A stretch of DNA of 64,000 nucleotides from Paenibacillus sp. MSJ-34 (GCF_018918005.1 NZ_JAHLPR010000001.1:62001-126000), one strand, 5' to 3'. Shown: positions 27,322-36,338, counted from the first letter of the stretch. A program made the numbers and translations. Notes: generated from the letters alone by a model not told the origin.

Positions 27322-28398
27322 GTTTAGCGTTAATTTCACTTTCATCAGGCCGTCCTCGATTTGCACTTCGGTCGCTTTCAAGAAAGGCATGATTTGTTTC
27401 GGGTAAAAACCGAGATCGAATTGTTCCTCAAGCGAGCGGCGGGTCGTATCCGGCAATTCCAAGCCGTTAAAGAGAAGATGGTCGACATGGAATAAAATCG
27501 AGTTTTGCGGTTCTTCCTCAACCGTGTAATGACCTTGGATCGCGACGATAATATCGTTCCGTTTGCCGGTGGCGACCAGCCGGTCTTGCTCGAACGCAAA
27601 TGCGAAATTGTCGAACAAGTTGTTTTTGCTGCGCAAAAAGGCGTTTAATTGATCGTCCTTGACCTGCACGGTATAGTTTAATCCGTCGATCGACAAGCTG
27701 TCCTTATCGCTTGTGATCATTTCCGGCAAATCTTGCATGACCGAAGCGAGCGCCTCGAAATATTGGCGCACTTCCCGGATGCCGATATTTTGCCAAAATT
27801 CGCTCAGTTCGGCGATGAGCCTTTTCATCGTTTCCGGATCGGCGCTTTGCGCCAAGGCGTTGTCGATATCGCTTTGCAGCCCAAGGACGCGTTCCCGCTG
27901 GGCGAGCAAACTCGTTTTCAATGCGCCGAGCTCGGCTTGCGTCGCCTGCAACTGCTCGTCTAGCTCACGGACTTGCCGGTAGTCGGCCATATATGTATGT
28001 AACAACTTGTGATCGTGTTCGACGATAATATTATAATATTCCCACATGAGCAGCATGTCGTTCCAGTTTTTCGTGGAGAAGAGCGCCGATAGGAGTACGT
28101 CCCGGTCTCCCATATAATAAGCGCGCAGCACGGCGCCGGCTTGGCCGCGTTTCTCGGCGACAAGACGGTCTTTATCGAGCAATTCCCGCTCAAGCGAGGT
28201 TAGCCGCGCAGCGATGTCGCGCTGCTGTTGTTCGATACGGGCGATTTCTTTATCGATTTCGACGACGGACAAACTTTTCTCCAAGATCGCTCTCGTCTCT
28301 TCCGGTGTCGGTTCCGCGAGCAACAAGGCGGGCTTGGACAGTGACGCGAATATAAACATACAAAGGGCTGCCGCAATCATGCGAATCCAAGCGTTCAT
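27316..28398 (-). CDS. Secreted coiled-coil protein, unknown function
   Basis: Unrecognised 360-residue protein. A signal peptide or anchor (residues 5-28, IRMIAAALCMFIFASLS) is followed by a heptad-rich coiled coil (about 36-185: EIDKEIARIEQQQRDIAARL, VRELDEQLQATQAELGALK), like the N-terminal coils of PcsB/FtsEX-linked hydrolase activators, but with no hydrolase domain. The C-terminal half (about 200-360) looks like a globular alpha/beta domain with a YTVQVKDDQLNAFL start. ATG at 28398 follows AAAGGGGAGCC. The tail-to-tail overlap with the orphan solute-binding gene suggests compact, possibly antagonistic transcription. Role in the envelope is inference only. Confidence 0.7.
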   Translation of the reverse strand: MNAWIRMIAAALCMFIFASLSKPALLLAEPTPEETRAILEKSLSVVEIDKEIARIEQQQRDIAARLTSLERELLDKDRLVAEKRGQAGAVLRAYYMGDRDVLLSALFSTKNWNDMLLMWEYYNIIVEHDHKLLHTYMADYRQVRELDEQLQATQAELGALKTSLLAQRERVLGLQSDIDNALAQSADPETMKRLIAELSEFWQNIGIREVRQYFEALASVMQDLPEMITSDKDSLSIDGLNYTVQVKDDQLNAFLRSKNNLFDNFAFAFEQDRLVATGKRNDIIVAIQGHYTVEEEPQNSILFHVDHLLFNGLELPDTTRRSLEEQFDLGFYPKQIMPFLKATEVQIEDGLMKVKLTLNL

Positions 28399-28552
28399 AT
28401 TGAGTGGCTCCCCTTTCACTTATAATGCTGTGTTCAACCTCTAATAGCTGGCAATTTAATATATGTTTCTCCAATCCCAATCATGATGCCGGTCCCGGTA
28501 TTCCGCGGGCAAACATGCGAAATACGGCTGCACCGGAGGAAAGGTGATCCTA

Positions 28553-29665
28553 TTGTCTCATTATCGTGGTTCCGCGAACTTAATTCAACATATTTATGAT
28601 CAAATCGATCGCAGCGGCCGCAAAGCGATTCCTTTTTCTACCTATATGGAAAGTTGCTTGTATCATCCGGAATACGGATACTATATGACTCCCCGGATGA
28701 AAATCGGCAAAGACGGCGATTTCTACACCAGTTCGTCCATCGGGACAGTAATGGGCGAAACGCTGGCCTCCTATATCGTGAAGCGGATTGATGCGGAAGG
28801 ATGGAAGGACGGGGAGGTGGCGATCGTCGAATGGGGCGCGGGGAACGGCAATATGGCGGTGCATGCCATGCTCGAGCTGGAGCGGATGAAGCGGCCGATC
28901 CGCTATGCGATCGTCGAACAAAGTCCTTACCATCGGGAGCTGGCCGGAGCGGCTTTGGACGCGAATGGGCTCCGGGCCGAATGGTGGTCTTCCGCCGAAT
29001 TCGCCCGTCGCGCCGCCCGTACGAAAATCGTCTTGATCGCCAATGAATTGCTGGACGCGTTCCCGGTAGAGCGTCTCAGAGTCAAGGAAGGCCGCCTGGA
29101 ACAGCTGCATGTCGCCCGCGGCAACAATGCGGACGGATTTGCTCCGGCATGGCTGCCGGCAGAGGGCGCGATCGCCGACCGGTACGGCAAGCTGCCGTGG
29201 ACGGAAGGGCAACAATTCGAGGCGAACGATGCGGCGCTTGCCTGGTTGCGGCGTATGGCCGCCGCGATGAGCGAAGGGTATATGATCGCGATCGATTACG
29301 GCGATGAAGCGGATGAACTGTTCGGCGCCCATCGCATGAACGGAACGTTCGTCTGCTATTATAAGCACCGGGCTCATGACGACGCTTTTCTGCTGCCCGG
29401 CGAACAAGATATGACCGCCCACGTCGATTTTACGGCTTGTATTGCCGCCGGGGAAGAGGCGGGCTTAGAATCGGTAAGTTACGGCACGCAAAAACAATTT
29501 TTGGTCGAAGCGGGCATTTTGGAGCGGCTGCAAAACGATTGGGGCGGCGACCCGTTCGGCGAAACGGCCCGCCGCAACAGGGCGATTCGCCAATTGCTGC
29601 TGAGCGATCAAATGAGCGAATTGTTTAAAGTGTGGATCGCACGAAAAAAAGCGACCGGCGCATAA
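28553..29665 (+). CDS. SAM-dependent methyltransferase, MidA/COG1565 family
   Basis: Class I methyltransferase of about 370 residues related to mitochondrial MidA/NDUFAF7 (protein arginine methyltransferase); the bacterial substrate is unknown. Family marks are IPFSTYMESCLYHPEYGYYM near the start, GDFYTSSSIG, the SAM motif I IVEWGAGNGNMA, ANELLDAFPV and MIAIDYGDEADEL. TTG at 28553 is placed best relative to AAAGGTGATC; a GTG at 28544 lies within that site and would add three residues. A terminator overlaps the last codons. Confidence 0.85.
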   Translation: MSHYRGSANLIQHIYDQIDRSGRKAIPFSTYMESCLYHPEYGYYMTPRMKIGKDGDFYTSSSIGTVMGETLASYIVKRIDAEGWKDGEVAIVEWGAGNGNMAVHAMLELERMKRPIRYAIVEQSPYHRELAGAALDANGLRAEWWSSAEFARRAARTKIVLIANELLDAFPVERLRVKEGRLEQLHVARGNNADGFAPAWLPAEGAIADRYGKLPWTEGQQFEANDAALAWLRRMAAAMSEGYMIAIDYGDEADELFGAHRMNGTFVCYYKHRAHDDAFLLPGEQDMTAHVDFTACIAAGEEAGLESVSYGTQKQFLVEAGILERLQNDWGGDPFGETARRNRAIRQLLLSDQMSELFKVWIARKKATGA

Positions 29666-29690
29666 GCGCGGTCGCTTTATTGATTTTGTC
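29648..29690 (+). terminator. Terminator of the methyltransferase gene
   Basis: AAAGCGACCG at 29648-29657 pairs with CGGTCGCTTT at 29669-29678, then ATTGATTTT. The left arm is in the coding end. The convergent DUF2626 gene ends just downstream. Confidence 0.65.
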
Positions 29691-29691
29691 G

Positions 29692-29928
29692 TTAGAAAGG
29701 CAGCCCCATTTTGAAAATGGTCCAATAACTGAATCCCGTAAACGTAACGATCATGTATCCCCAGAAAATTAAAATATATGTTCTTTCGGTAAATTTCAAG
29801 TACCCCAACAGAACAAAGACGGCCGTTTGCATAAAGAAAAGCAAAGCCATCTCAACCATGTCCCCGGCGAATGCCATGAGTCCGATCACAAGCGTGAAAA
29901 AGCCCAGTACGCGAAACATGCGTGCCAT
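29692..29928 (-). CDS. DUF2626 family small membrane protein
   Basis: Protein of 78 residues with three hydrophobic segments and the very conserved MARMFRVLGFFTLVIGLMAFAGDMVEMALLFF start of DUF2626, known from Bacilli (YqgY in B. subtilis). No function is established. The start is preceded by GGGGGATGAAT. It is convergent with the methyltransferase gene. Confidence 0.85.
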   Translation of the reverse strand: MARMFRVLGFFTLVIGLMAFAGDMVEMALLFFMQTAVFVLLGYLKFTERTYILIFWGYMIVTFTGFSYWTIFKMGLPF

Positions 29929-30266
29929 GTATTCATCCCCCTCTCGTCGTATGGATCGCCCATAATTTTCTATTCATCATTATAGCTCTTGATTGCCAAG
30001 GTGTAAACCGTGTTGCGTGACGAATTATCAAATTTTTTGCGGGCGCTATAATATTTATTATTGTTTTTTGCAATTCGGCAAAAAATATGTATGAGCCTCC
30101 GTAAATTTGGAAATACAAAATAGTATTAAATAGATTCTATGAACTCTACTATGGGCATAGAGATGAAGTAAGCATTTTTTTTCATTCAAACGCGAACGGG
30201 CGTTAGTTTCCATGGCGGGAATCGTTATTTGGCTTGCCTGCGGAAGGTAACGTTTCACAAAAAAAC
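29929..30266. other. Gene-free region before the rsfA leader
   Basis: No convincing gene on either strand. A plus-strand promoter candidate is TTATCA at 30025-30030 with TATAAT at 30047-30052 (16-base spacer), which would give rsfA a leader of nearly 300 bases. The rest is AT-rich with an A/T-run (CATTTTTTTTC near 30174). The repeat-like leader of rsfA begins at about 30267. Confidence 0.45.
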
Positions 30267-30340
30267 GAGCGTATGCTTTCGAAGCAAGTTTGTTTGCGGC
30301 AATTTCGCGAAAGCAACGCTTCATAAAACTTTTAGGAGGT
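30267..30340 (+). repeat. Leader repeat upstream of rsfA (shared with divIB)
   Basis: GAGCGTATGCTTTCGAAG and, after an insertion, ACGCTTCATAAAACTTTTAGGAGG match the leader at 61572-61655 before divIB. The repeat ends in the ribosome binding site of rsfA, so it makes up the 5' untranslated region. Confidence 0.6.
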
Positions 30341-30348
30341 TATATAGC

Positions 30349-31002
30349 ATGACTGCAGTTAGACAGGATGCTTGGAGCGCAGACGACGATTTGATTTTGG
30401 CGGAAGTGACGCTGCGCCATATTCGGGAAGGGAGCACACAATTGGCCGCATTTGAAGAAGTGGGCGAGAAAATCGGTAGAACATCGGCCGCCTGCGGTTT
30501 CCGCTGGAACAGTTGTGTCCGCAAAAAATATGAGACGGCAATTCAAAATGCGAAAGCGCATCGGCAAAAACGCAATTATATGAAGAAACAACCGCTTGGC
30601 GCAGGAGGCGCCCAGGTTGCAAGCTTGATGACAATGGAAGGGGAAGAGAGCGGGTATAAGCACGACGGCATTAGCGAGGAATCGATCTCGATCGATGCGG
30701 TTATTCGGTTTTTGCGCCAATGGAAAAGCTCCTATCAAGAAACGAGCCGCCAATTGAAAATGTTGGAGCGGGAATACCGCGAGAAAGAAGAGGAACTGCA
30801 ATATTTGCGGAGAGAAAACGAGCGTCTGTCTAAGGAAGTTAACGAAGTGCAAACCGATTATCGCGTCGTAAACGACGACTATAAAGCATTGATTCAAATT
30901 ATGGATCGTGCCCGGCGTCTCGCCTTCTTAAGCGAAGAAGACGACGAAACGAAAACGCGGTTTAAAATGGACGCGAATGGAAACTTGGAACGAATTGAAT
31001 AA
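30349..31002 (+). CDS. rsfA: RsfA family prespore transcription regulator
   Basis: Myb/SANT-like DNA-binding regulator; RsfA tunes sigma-F dependent prespore genes in B. subtilis. The 217-residue protein has the conserved N-terminal domain (residues 1-60: DAWSADDDLILAEVTLRHIREG, GRTSAACGFRWNSCVRKKY) and a long coiled coil (about 135-180, LKMLEREYREKEEELQYLRRENERL). ATG at 30349 follows TAGGAGGT. Its position before panE resembles ylbO-ylbP-ylbQ of B. subtilis. Confidence 0.9.
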   Translation: MTAVRQDAWSADDDLILAEVTLRHIREGSTQLAAFEEVGEKIGRTSAACGFRWNSCVRKKYETAIQNAKAHRQKRNYMKKQPLGAGGAQVASLMTMEGEESGYKHDGISEESISIDAVIRFLRQWKSSYQETSRQLKMLEREYREKEEELQYLRRENERLSKEVNEVQTDYRVVNDDYKALIQIMDRARRLAFLSEEDDETKTRFKMDANGNLERIE

Positions 31003-31019
31003 ATGTAAAGAGTAAAAGG

Positions 31020-31070
31020 GATCCTGAAGAAGTTTGCACGGCAGGTGCGAACATTCAGGATTTTTTGTTT
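31020..31070 (+). terminator. Terminator of rsfA
   Basis: ATCCTGAA at 31021-31028 pairs with TTCAGGAT at 31054-31061, with an inner helix GTTTGCAC/GTGCGAAC; TTTTTTG then a second T run follows. Confidence 0.85.
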
Positions 31071-31132
31071 TTTTATTCATTCTTTGTTATATATGAAACG
31101 AGAGAATTAACTGCGGGTGGGAGGATAAATAC

Positions 31133-32086
31133 ATGTACATACAAATCGTAGGCGCCGGCGCAATCGGCCTGTTATTTGCCGGCAAAATGGCGGCGGCGGG
31201 GGCTCGGGTCCGTTTGTTGACGCGGACCGCCGAACAAGCGGAACGATTGAATCGATTCGGCATAACGCTGACCGGTACCGACGGTTCCAAACTGGCGGTA
31301 GCCGGTTGTTCGGCCCGGCCTGCCGGGGAAACGGGCGAAATCCGGCGGCAGGGGGCGGAGGAGCCGGACTGGGTGTTCGTTACGGCGAAACAGCGCCATC
31401 TGGACGATCGGTTGATGCGAATGGTGCGGGACGAAGCCGGAAAGCAGGCAAACGTGCTCTGTTTTCAAAACGGGATCGGCCATATCGAGAAGCTTGCAAA
31501 CTATATTCCCGCGAATCGAATCTACGCGGCGGTTACGACGGAAGGAGCGAGACGGGATTCGGGCATTGAGACAGCGCATACCGGAAGAGGGCAGACGTGG
31601 ATCGGACGAACGGGCGGCGACGCGGGCCGAAAGGTCGAAACGGAGGAACGATTATCGGAAAAATGTTTGATTGCTTTGCTCAAAAAGGCAGGATTCGAAG
31701 CGTTTATGTCGAAAGACATCGATAGGATGATTTATCGCAAACTGACGATCAACGCTGTGATCAATCCGTTGACCGCGCTGTTCCGTATTCGAAACGGCGA
31801 ATTGCTCGCCAAGCCGGAGCGGCTCGAATGGATGCGTACGCTGTACGAGGAGACGCAACCGGTTTTCGAGGCGAAAGGTGTCGATTTGGGAGCGGGACTG
31901 TGGGAACAGATCTTGCAAGTATGCCGCGATACGTCCGGCAATACGTCGTCGATGCTGAAAGATGTGGAGAACGGCGCGCCGACGGAAATCGAATGGATTA
32001 ACGGAGGCTTGATCCGTTTGGCGGAAGAAGTCGGCATCGATGTGCCGGCGCATCGATACATATATAAGCTCATCAAAGCGATTTGA
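31133..32086 (+). CDS. panE: 2-dehydropantoate 2-reductase
   Basis: NADPH-dependent ketopantoate reductase of the pantothenate/CoA pathway, 317 residues. The nucleotide-binding motif is IVGAGAIGLLFAGKMAAAG (residues 4-22); FQNGIGH, IYAAVTTEGA, the catalytic lysine region YRKLTINAVINPLTALF and the C-terminal TSSMLKDVENGAPTEIEWING are all family hallmarks. GGGTGGGAGGATAA precedes the ATG. The same gene follows rsfA in B. subtilis (ylbQ). Confidence 0.93.
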   Translation: MYIQIVGAGAIGLLFAGKMAAAGARVRLLTRTAEQAERLNRFGITLTGTDGSKLAVAGCSARPAGETGEIRRQGAEEPDWVFVTAKQRHLDDRLMRMVRDEAGKQANVLCFQNGIGHIEKLANYIPANRIYAAVTTEGARRDSGIETAHTGRGQTWIGRTGGDAGRKVETEERLSEKCLIALLKKAGFEAFMSKDIDRMIYRKLTINAVINPLTALFRIRNGELLAKPERLEWMRTLYEETQPVFEAKGVDLGAGLWEQILQVCRDTSGNTSSMLKDVENGAPTEIEWINGGLIRLAEEVGIDVPAHRYIYKLIKAI

Positions 32087-32110
32087 TGTAAAAAAATGTT
32101 ATCCAATTGT

Positions 32111-32130
32111 AAAAAAATTTAAATTTTTTT
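32111..32130. promoter_or_regulatory. Perfect 20-bp AT palindrome
   Basis: The pattern is seven A, three T, three A, seven T, an exact palindrome between panE and the DUF3397 gene. It could act as a terminator for panE, an UP-like element or a protein site; the sequence alone does not decide. Confidence 0.35.
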
Positions 32131-32150
32131 TAAGGGGGGGCGGTTTATTG

Positions 32151-32534
32151 ATGAATTTTATTACATCTATTTTCGGGTCGATGGCCATTCTTCCGTTTAT
32201 ACCGTTTTTGGCGATTTGGCTAGGATACGGCGCCTGGTCCAAAGACCGCAAACGGGCATTCCGCCTGGCGATGGATGTGACGACCGCGTTTTTGATCGCG
32301 TCCGTCGCTGCGTCGTACAATACGATTTTCGGCGGACAATTCGGTTTTTATTTCATATTAATACTGCTTCTCGTCGCTGCGGGTTTGCTCGGCGGGGCGC
32401 AGAACCGGCTTAGAGGCAAAATCGACGCGCGAAAACTGGCGAAAACGATATGGCGTTTGACTTTTTTCGTCATGAGCGTGTTCTATGTCATTTTCTTGTT
32501 TATCGGAATCTTTCATTATACTTTTAAAGTGTAA
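32151..32534 (+). CDS. DUF3397 family membrane protein
   Basis: Small membrane protein of 127 residues with four hydrophobic segments. The first segment plus GYGAWSKDRKRAFRLAMDVTTAFLIASVAA matches DUF3397, found near bshC/mraZ in Bacilli. Function unknown. ATG at 32151 is 10 bases from TAAGGGGGGG. A perfect 20-bp AT palindrome (32111-32130) lies just upstream. Confidence 0.8.
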   Translation: MNFITSIFGSMAILPFIPFLAIWLGYGAWSKDRKRAFRLAMDVTTAFLIASVAASYNTIFGGQFGFYFILILLLVAAGLLGGAQNRLRGKIDARKLAKTIWRLTFFVMSVFYVIFLFIGIFHYTFKV

Positions 32535-32626
32535 AATCTATTCTTGAATTTGGTATAGATTTTTTTGACCATTGGATGTATAATTGGTAATTATAAATTT
32601 TAATCATTTAGGGGGAGTAGTGCTTG

Positions 32627-34363
32627 ATGAAAAGGAAGAGTTTGTTAATTATTTTAACATTAGTGCTCACTGTAGGCTTAGCTCTTGCAGGTTGCGGCGC
32701 TAAAGAGGGTCAGGCGCCCGAACAAACGCCGAATAATGAAAACCCGCCGACAACAAACGAACCGGCACCGGAAACGCCTTCTGTGAAGAAAGGCGGAGAG
32801 TTCCGCATGAATCTTCACACCGAACCGCCGACACTTGATCCGGGTCAAGCGCAAGATAATACTTCAGGTACGGTTCTTGACGCAATTTACGAAGGATTGG
32901 TCAATGTAGACGAGGATGGGAAGGTAGTCCCTGGCGTAGCTGAAAGCTGGGATGTTTCCGAAGACGGATTAAATATTACTTTTCATCTTAACAAAAACGC
33001 GAAATGGAGCAACGGCGATCCGGTAACGGCGCATGATTTCGAATATGCGTGGAAGAAGGTGCTCGATCCGAAGACTGAACCGGCTCCTCCATATGCTTAT
33101 CAATTGTACTATTTGAAAAATGCGGAAAACTTCAACAAAGTAAATAATGACGACGGAACGCCGAATTCGAACCATATTGACGATCCGAACCAAGTCGGGG
33201 TGAAAGCGGCAGATGATTATACGCTGGAAGTAACTTTGGAAAGTCCGACGCCATATTTCCTTGGTTTAACGTCTTTCTATACCTATTATCCGCTTCATAA
33301 ATCGACAAAAGACAACGACAAGTGGGCTGCAGAAGCAAGCACGATTATTTCGAACGGCTCGTTCAAAATCAGCTCTTGGCAGCATAACAACTCCATCGAG
33401 CTTGTTCCAAATGAACATTATCATGGCAAAGAGAACGTTCACTTGGACAAAGTCAGCTTGGCGATGATCGACTCAAGTGCAACAGAACTTAGCGCATACC
33501 AAACTGGGCAATTGGATTATGCTGGTCATCCTACGGGAGAACTTCCGACAGATCAAATTCCAAGCTTGAAACAATCTCTGCCGGACGAATTGATAATTCA
33601 ACCGTACGCAAGCGTTTATAACTACATTTTCAATAATAAAGCCGAACCGTTCGATAACGCCAACATCCGCAAAGCTTTCGCGATGGCGATCGACCGTCAA
33701 AGAATTGTAGATAAAGTAACTCTGGGTGGACAAGTGCCAGCATTCGGATGGGTAGCGCCAGGCCTGCTTGGAGCGGAGAAGACGTTCCGCGAAGAGCATC
33801 CGGAAAGCGACTACTTCAAAGAAGATATCGAAGAAGCAAAAGCATTGCTGCAAAAAGGTATGGAAGAAAAAGGATATACAAAACTTCCGGAAATTACTTT
33901 GATTCATAACCAATCCGACGCTCACAAGAAAATTGCACAAGCGATTACGGATATGTGGAAACAAAACCTTGGCGTCGATGTGAAAATCGAGCAACAAGAA
34001 TGGGGCGTATTCCTGAAAAACCGTACGAACGGTAACTATCAAATCGCTCGTTCCGGTTGGGGCGCGGATTACAACGATCCGATGACGATGCTCGACATGT
34101 GGATGACGGGCAACGGAAACAACGATACATTCTTCTCCAATGCAGAGTACGACAACTTGTTAAAAGAAACGAGAACGATGACCGATGCTAAAGCACGTAT
34201 GGAAAATTTCGCGAAAGCGGAAAAAATCTTGATCCAAGACAACATGGCGCTTATGCCGATCTACTACTACACGAACGTCAGATTAACCAAACCGTACGTG
34301 AAAGGTGTTTATATCGACTATAAAGGTAATATTCACTTCAATAACGCGTACCTTGACAAGTAA
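32627..34363 (+). CDS. oppA: Oligopeptide ABC transporter substrate-binding lipoprotein OppA
   Basis: Family 5 solute-binding protein of 578 residues that captures peptides outside the cell. The signal peptide ends in the lipobox LALAGC (Cys about 23), followed by a Pro/Glu/Asn-rich spacer and the mature protein beginning KKGGEFRMNLHTEPPTLDPG. Further marks: YEGLVNVDEDGKVVPGVAESWDVSEDGL and the late RSGWGADYNDPMTMLDMW. ATG at 32627 is chosen over TTG at 32624; GGGGGAG lies 9 bases upstream. Codons here look more AT-rich and biased than in neighbours, as expected for a highly expressed gene. Confidence 0.94.
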   Translation: MKRKSLLIILTLVLTVGLALAGCGAKEGQAPEQTPNNENPPTTNEPAPETPSVKKGGEFRMNLHTEPPTLDPGQAQDNTSGTVLDAIYEGLVNVDEDGKVVPGVAESWDVSEDGLNITFHLNKNAKWSNGDPVTAHDFEYAWKKVLDPKTEPAPPYAYQLYYLKNAENFNKVNNDDGTPNSNHIDDPNQVGVKAADDYTLEVTLESPTPYFLGLTSFYTYYPLHKSTKDNDKWAAEASTIISNGSFKISSWQHNNSIELVPNEHYHGKENVHLDKVSLAMIDSSATELSAYQTGQLDYAGHPTGELPTDQIPSLKQSLPDELIIQPYASVYNYIFNNKAEPFDNANIRKAFAMAIDRQRIVDKVTLGGQVPAFGWVAPGLLGAEKTFREEHPESDYFKEDIEEAKALLQKGMEEKGYTKLPEITLIHNQSDAHKKIAQAITDMWKQNLGVDVKIEQQEWGVFLKNRTNGNYQIARSGWGADYNDPMTMLDMWMTGNGNNDTFFSNAEYDNLLKETRTMTDAKARMENFAKAEKILIQDNMALMPIYYYTNVRLTKPYVKGVYIDYKGNIHFNNAYLDK

Positions 34364-34388
34364 TCATCATTTCTAAAATGGTGGCCTT

Positions 34389-34428
34389 GGGATATATGTG
34401 GCGTCCCCATATATATCCCCTTTTTTAT
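34389..34428 (+). terminator. Attenuating terminator between oppA and oppB
   Basis: GGGATATAT at 34389-34397 pairs with ATATATCCC at 34411-34419, followed by CTTTTTT. It lies inside the operon, so it probably lowers expression of the membrane and ATPase genes relative to oppA. Confidence 0.75.
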
Positions 34429-34455
34429 TGATAAAATTAATCGAGGTGTACACGA

Positions 34456-35388
34456 ATGGTTCGTTATATATCTAGCAAATTTATCTATATGTTAGTCTCG
34501 ATCTTCGTGCTGGCGACCCTGACGTTTATGCTGATGAAAGTCATCCCTGGCGACCCGTTCATGTCGGAAAAAGCAGTACCGCCGGAAGTGAAAGCCAGAT
34601 TAATGGCGCAGTACGGGTTGGATAAGCCTCTTTATCAGCAATACGGCCAATATTTGAACAATATTATCCATGGCGACCTCGGCGTCTCAATGAAAATGCA
34701 AAACCAGGACGTAGGACGGGTCATCCGCGACTCGTTCGGATTCTCGCTGCGCTTGGGGATCGTATCTATTATCGTCTCGGTCGTCGTAGGGGTATCGCTA
34801 GGCATGATCGCGGCATTGAATCACCGCAAGCTAATGGACAATATCGCGATGGTATTAGCGGTGATCGGGGTATCCGTCCCGAGCTTCGTGTTGGCGTCAT
34901 TTATGCAGTACTTTCTTGGAGTAAAGCTTCGCTGGTTTAATGTGGCAGGATTGAACGGCCCATTGGATTATGTGATGCCGGTTATCGCTCTATCGGCATT
35001 ATCGATCGCCTTTATCGCGCGGTTGACCCGTTCCAGCATGCTGGAAGTATTACATGCCGATTACATTAAAACAGCGAAAGCAAAAGGTTTGACTAATTGG
35101 TATATTATTCGCAAACATGTGATCCGCAACGGCATTTTGCCTGTCGTTACCTATTTGGGGCCGCTTACGGCCAACGTTCTTACCGGTTCCGTCGTGATCG
35201 AATCGATCTTCGGAATCGGCGGCCTAGGGAAAGTGTTCGTATACAATATAACGAACCGCGATTATCCGATGATTATGGGGATCACGCTGTTCTACGGCAT
35301 TATTTTGATGGTTGCCCGCTTTCTGACGGATATCGCTTACGGATTGGTCGATCCGAGAATTAAACTTACCAGAAGGAAGGAGGGCTAA
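34456..35388 (+). CDS. oppB: Oligopeptide ABC transporter permease OppB
   Basis: Inner membrane permease of 310 residues with six hydrophobic segments. The N-terminal block MVRYISSKFIYMLVSIFVLATLTFMLMKVIPGDPF is typical of OppB/DppB, and the EAA loop appears as YIKTAKAKGLTNWYIIRKHVIRNGILP, contacting the ATPases. ATG at 34456 follows GAGGTG. Two bases separate it from oppC. Confidence 0.94.
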   Translation: MVRYISSKFIYMLVSIFVLATLTFMLMKVIPGDPFMSEKAVPPEVKARLMAQYGLDKPLYQQYGQYLNNIIHGDLGVSMKMQNQDVGRVIRDSFGFSLRLGIVSIIVSVVVGVSLGMIAALNHRKLMDNIAMVLAVIGVSVPSFVLASFMQYFLGVKLRWFNVAGLNGPLDYVMPVIALSALSIAFIARLTRSSMLEVLHADYIKTAKAKGLTNWYIIRKHVIRNGILPVVTYLGPLTANVLTGSVVIESIFGIGGLGKVFVYNITNRDYPMIMGITLFYGIILMVARFLTDIAYGLVDPRIKLTRRKEG

Positions 35389-35390
35389 CA

Positions 35391-36338
35391 ATGGCGGCGA
35401 ATAAAACGGAACGCGTCGTACTTGTGCAACCGAAGCCGGAAGATTTCCAGCATGTTGGGCCGAATATTGCGCAGAACGAGGAATTGAAGCGCGAAAGCAT
35501 CTCGGCTTGGCGCGATTCATGGGAACGGCTGAAAAGCAATAAGCTGGCGATGACGGGACTTTACGTTCTTATCGTCTTGATTATTATGGCGATCATCGGA
35601 CCATTGATTTCACCGCATGATTTTTATACGAACAACTTGGACAAAACGAATCAGCCCCCTTCGGCGGAATTCTGGTTCGGCACGGACGATCTTGGCCGCG
35701 ATCTGTTCGCCCGTACATGGATGGGAGCGCGCATCTCGCTTACCGTCGGCGTTGTCGCCGCATTGATCGACGTATTGATCGGCGTCATCTACGGAGGCAT
35801 TATGGGTTACGTAGGCGGCCGCACCGATGAGATTATGAATAAAATTGCGGAAATTCTATACTCCATTCCGTATTTGCTTGTTGTTATTTTGCTGCTCGTC
35901 GTTATGGAACCGAGTTTGGTAACGATTATCGTAGCGTTGTGCATTACGGGATGGATTAATATGGCCTGGATCGTACGCGGGCAAATTATGCAGCTCAAAA
36001 ATCAGGATTACGTGCTTGCATCCCGTTCGCTTGGGGCCGGGGCGTCGCGTATTTTGTTCAGGCATCTCGTCCCGAATTCGCTAGGGCCGATTATCGTTAC
36101 TTTGACATTAAGCGTGCCTTCGGCCATTTTTGCAGAGGCCTTTTTAAGTTTCTTGGGATTAGGCGTTCAGGTGCCTGTCGCATCATGGGGAACGATGATC
36201 AATGACGCGATCGCCTCCTGGATGATCTATCCGTGGCGCATGGTATTCCCTGCAATCCTGATCAGCTTGACGATGCTTGCCTTTAACGTGCTCGGAGACG
36301 GCTTGAGAGACGCGCTGGATCCGAAGATGAAAAAATAG
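35391..36338 (+). CDS. oppC: Oligopeptide ABC transporter permease OppC
   Basis: Second permease, 315 residues, with a cytoplasmic N-terminus (SAWRDSWERLKSNKLAMTGL, the OppC/DppC N-terminal domain) and six membrane segments. GTDDLGRDLFARTWMGARISLTVG and the EAA loop YVLASRSLGAGASRILFRHLVPN are characteristic. AAGGAGGGCTAAC precedes the ATG. It pairs with OppB. Confidence 0.94.
   Translation: MAANKTERVVLVQPKPEDFQHVGPNIAQNEELKRESISAWRDSWERLKSNKLAMTGLYVLIVLIIMAIIGPLISPHDFYTNNLDKTNQPPSAEFWFGTDDLGRDLFARTWMGARISLTVGVVAALIDVLIGVIYGGIMGYVGGRTDEIMNKIAEILYSIPYLLVVILLLVVMEPSLVTIIVALCITGWINMAWIVRGQIMQLKNQDYVLASRSLGAGASRILFRHLVPNSLGPIIVTLTLSVPSAIFAEAFLSFLGLGVQVPVASWGTMINDAIASWMIYPWRMVFPAILISLTMLAFNVLGDGLRDALDPKMKK

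Noticed and set aside
32565-32597. oppA promoter from TTGACC and nearby TATAAT/TATAAA
   Set aside because: Spacers of 8 and 21 bases do not fit sigma-A; the true promoter could not be placed.
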